From Chryseosolibacter indicum (GTDB lineage: Bacteria; Bacteroidota; Bacteroidia; Cytophagales; Cyclobacteriaceae), in assembly GCF_018598585.1 (NCBI RefSeq), contig NZ_JAHESD010000049.1:1-46408 (forward strand): DNA of 46,408 bases. Direction: 5' to 3'. The notes below the pieces were generated by a model. That model was not told the DNA's origin. It saw nothing but the letters and a program-made list of their open reading frames with translations, and ran no database searches. The position numbers and the translations under genes are program-made. Shown piece after piece: positions 45,223 through 46,408 of this stretch (its first letter is position 1; every line of letters starts with the position of its first letter).

Positions 45223-45531
45223 ATCAAATATCATGGCTTGTTAAATACTGCCGGCGAAATATAGCTGATAAAATTATTCCACCGAAGTGATTTCATGTAG
45301 CAGACTAAACATTTTATAAAGGTTGATGTGTTTCAATCGCACATCACAATGGGAGGTACATGTTGTAATTTATAACCTTCATCTTTCGTTATTCTCATTA
45401 TACTGTGCCATGCTAAATTCACTTTTCCCCCTGCTGACATCAACATAAGCTACTATTTTATCATAAGCAAATAAAAGTTATTTGTAATAATGATCGAAGG
45501 CTTAATGATTGTAAGCGAAAACCCTTCCAAA
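45223..45531. other. 309-base gap upstream of the GH3 gene
   Basis: It holds TATATTTC (45263-45256, minus strand), a one-base variant of the -7 box that would start GH3 transcription near 45250. A nested inverted repeat TGATGTG/CACATCA lies around 45320-45350, flanked by AAGGTT and AACCTT arms. No gene is evident. Confidence 0.35.
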
Positions 45532-46002
45532 TCATGCTAAGTCACCAACCTCTCTGGGGTATTTGTCCGCAATTAAATTAAGCTGAATATCATGTTCTAA
45601 ATAAGCTTTTAACCCATCTAAAACAGTCGTGAAACCTGCGGTGTTATCTTTAATGGCTTGAATTAATTCATCTCCTGTAAAGTTGAAACCATAATTTTTT
45701 ATTACTACATAAGTTGTACTTTCCGTTAATGCAGTGAATTCAAAGTCAACTTGTGTTGCAGGGTCATCCCACTCAATTGATATCTTTTTGTTTGAGATAA
45801 CATCCTTCACTAATACATTGGTCGAAGCACCATACATCTCCCACTCCCAAGTTACTGTCTTACCTATTTCTAATTGTCCGCTCGATTTTGTAAACCAAAA
45901 TTTGGTCGTTATTGCCGGGTCGACAAATGCTTGAAAGACTATAGATACAGGCTTTCTGATTAGCATTTGTGTTTCTACTGTCGGGATTTTTGCGTCTGTC
46001 AT
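45532..46002 (-). CDS. AHSA1/SRPBCC (START-like) domain protein
   Basis: 156 aa, no signal peptide. It follows the activator-of-Hsp90-ATPase-homologue (AHSA1, Polyketide_cyc2-type) fold: ETQMLIRKPVSIVFQAFVDPAITTKFWF, GKTVTWEWEMYG, NKKISIEWDDPATQVDFEFTAL, TYVVIKNYGF and the C-terminal helix NTAGFTTVLDGLKAYLEH. These proteins bind hydrophobic ligands in a helix-grip cavity; most bacterial members have no known ligand. It is on the same strand as the truncated NTF2-like fragment, 109 bases away. Confidence 0.88.
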   Translation of the reverse strand: MTDAKIPTVETQMLIRKPVSIVFQAFVDPAITTKFWFTKSSGQLEIGKTVTWEWEMYGASTNVLVKDVISNKKISIEWDDPATQVDFEFTALTESTTYVVIKNYGFNFTGDELIQAIKDNTAGFTTVLDGLKAYLEHDIQLNLIADKYPREVGDLA

Positions 46003-46111
46003 TTCGTATTATGTTCTAATTGTTCGTAATATTGTTCTAGATCCTTAAACTGAAACGTTTACAAAAAACATCCTGTGCTAGATTTCGATTCGCAACCTTG
46101 TCTTAATTTTT

Positions 46112-46363
46112 TCAATTTATATCGGTCAGTTTGATAATCTTTTCACCTTTGAATTCAAAAATAGATCTTCCTGTTAAATTAAGTTCCTGCCCACTTTTAA
46201 GTCCGTTAGGAAAGTCCATCGCTAAAACTGCACTGTAGTTAACTTCTATTTCAGTTTTGTTATCGAAGTGATTAAACGACTTAATTGTTTGTTGTCTGAT
46301 CGTAAAGTAATTTTTCGCGAGTTCCGCCTGTTGTCTAAAAGCCTTCATCCCCTCCAAAGACAA
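46112..46363 (-). pseudogene. NTF2/SnoaL-like protein, C-terminal fragment (5' end lost at contig edge)
   Basis: About 80 residues matching the C-terminal half of a nuclear-transport-factor-2-like/SnoaL fold: GMKAFRQQAELAKNYFTIR, TEIEVNYSAVLAMDFPNGL and GRSIFEFKGEKIIKL. A full-length member needs roughly 130 residues. The only starts inside the frame are a TTG at 46363 and an ATG at 46348. Reading further upstream in frame hits TAG at 46376-46378, directly before the adapter-like bases. The truncation is therefore best explained by the artefactual contig end rather than by a real mutation, and the genuine gene is probably intact in the genome. Confidence 0.6.
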
Positions 46364-46384
46364 AGTAACATGTCCCTACTGAAC

Positions 46385-46408
46385 CAGTCTCTTATAAACA
46401 TCTCCGAG
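46385..46408. other. Illumina Nextera adapter / Tn5 mosaic-end sequence at contig end
   Basis: The final 24 bases match the Nextera read-through adapter (19-base mosaic end CTGTCTCTTATACACATCT plus the adapter bases CCGAG) at 22 of 24 positions. The mismatches are at 46386 (A for T) and 46397 (A for C). The mosaic end is an engineered sequence and the CCGAG continuation belongs to the index adapter, so this is library-derived, not genomic. The genomic/artefact junction may lie somewhat earlier (about 46365-46385). Confidence 0.9.

Noticed and set aside
45310-45385. Nested inverted repeats (TGATGTG/CACATCA inside AAGGTT/AACCTT)
   Set aside because: Looks like a possible cruciform, but stems are short and widely spaced and no linked function is visible.

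Overview
The window looks like a contig from a draft genome of a Bacteroidota member, probably in the Cytophagales/Chryseolinea-Ohtaekwangia neighbourhood. The reasons are two SusC/SusD pairs, an ECF sigma/FecR/STN-TonB receptor cascade, a type IX secretion sorting domain, CRTAC1-like FG-GAP/ASPIC lipoproteins, TAnnTTTG-type promoters and no dependence on Shine-Dalgarno sites. The genus is inference. The first base lies inside alaS. The last 24 bases match the Illumina Nextera transposase adapter at 22 of 24 positions, so the right edge is a contig end carrying adapter rather than genomic sequence.

Region 1 (1-8.5 kb) is mostly housekeeping: alaS, then a co-directional run of two tandem membrane-anchored M23 peptidases, a CapA-like phosphoesterase-fold protein, a MerR-like regulator and dprA. 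A secreted TPR protein and HMG-CoA lyase follow on the other strand.

Region 2 (8.5-14.2 kb) is a tight four-gene operon: DUF1800, DUF1501 (Tat-like N terminus and T9SS C-terminal sorting domain), an outer-membrane beta-barrel and a surface-type lipoprotein. A 41-base dyad lies upstream. This is the best candidate here for a poorly described envelope system.

Region 3 (14.5-17.9 kb) holds murB, a 25-residue Lys/Ala histone-H1-like micro-protein with a strong terminator (too short for routine gene calling), a small protein with a similar basic tail, a dCMP deaminase and a Tat-type TIM-barrel isomerase.

Region 4 (18-29.2 kb, minus strand) is a cell-surface-signalling locus: ECF sigma, FecR, SusC with an STN domain, SusD, and a large FG-GAP/ASPIC lipoprotein. 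It has no glycoside hydrolase. A 612-base gap between sigma and fecR contains five tandem 11-bp repeats plus an inverted copy. An intrinsic terminator separates susD from the FG-GAP gene.

Region 5 (29.7-35.2 kb, minus strand) has an M23/SH3 lipoprotein, cytochrome bd oxidase (cydAB, short Q-loop type), a Pro/Ser/Thr-rich secreted protein and an FKBP-type prolyl isomerase. Region 6 (35.6-42 kb) has a second SusC/SusD pair without STN or regulators, and an unknown surface lipoprotein. Region 7 (42-46.4 kb) has a PhyH-type dioxygenase, a GH3 beta-glycosidase, an AHSA1/SRPBCC protein and a broken NTF2-like fragment running into the adapter. No tRNA, rRNA, CRISPR array, transposase or phage gene was recognised.
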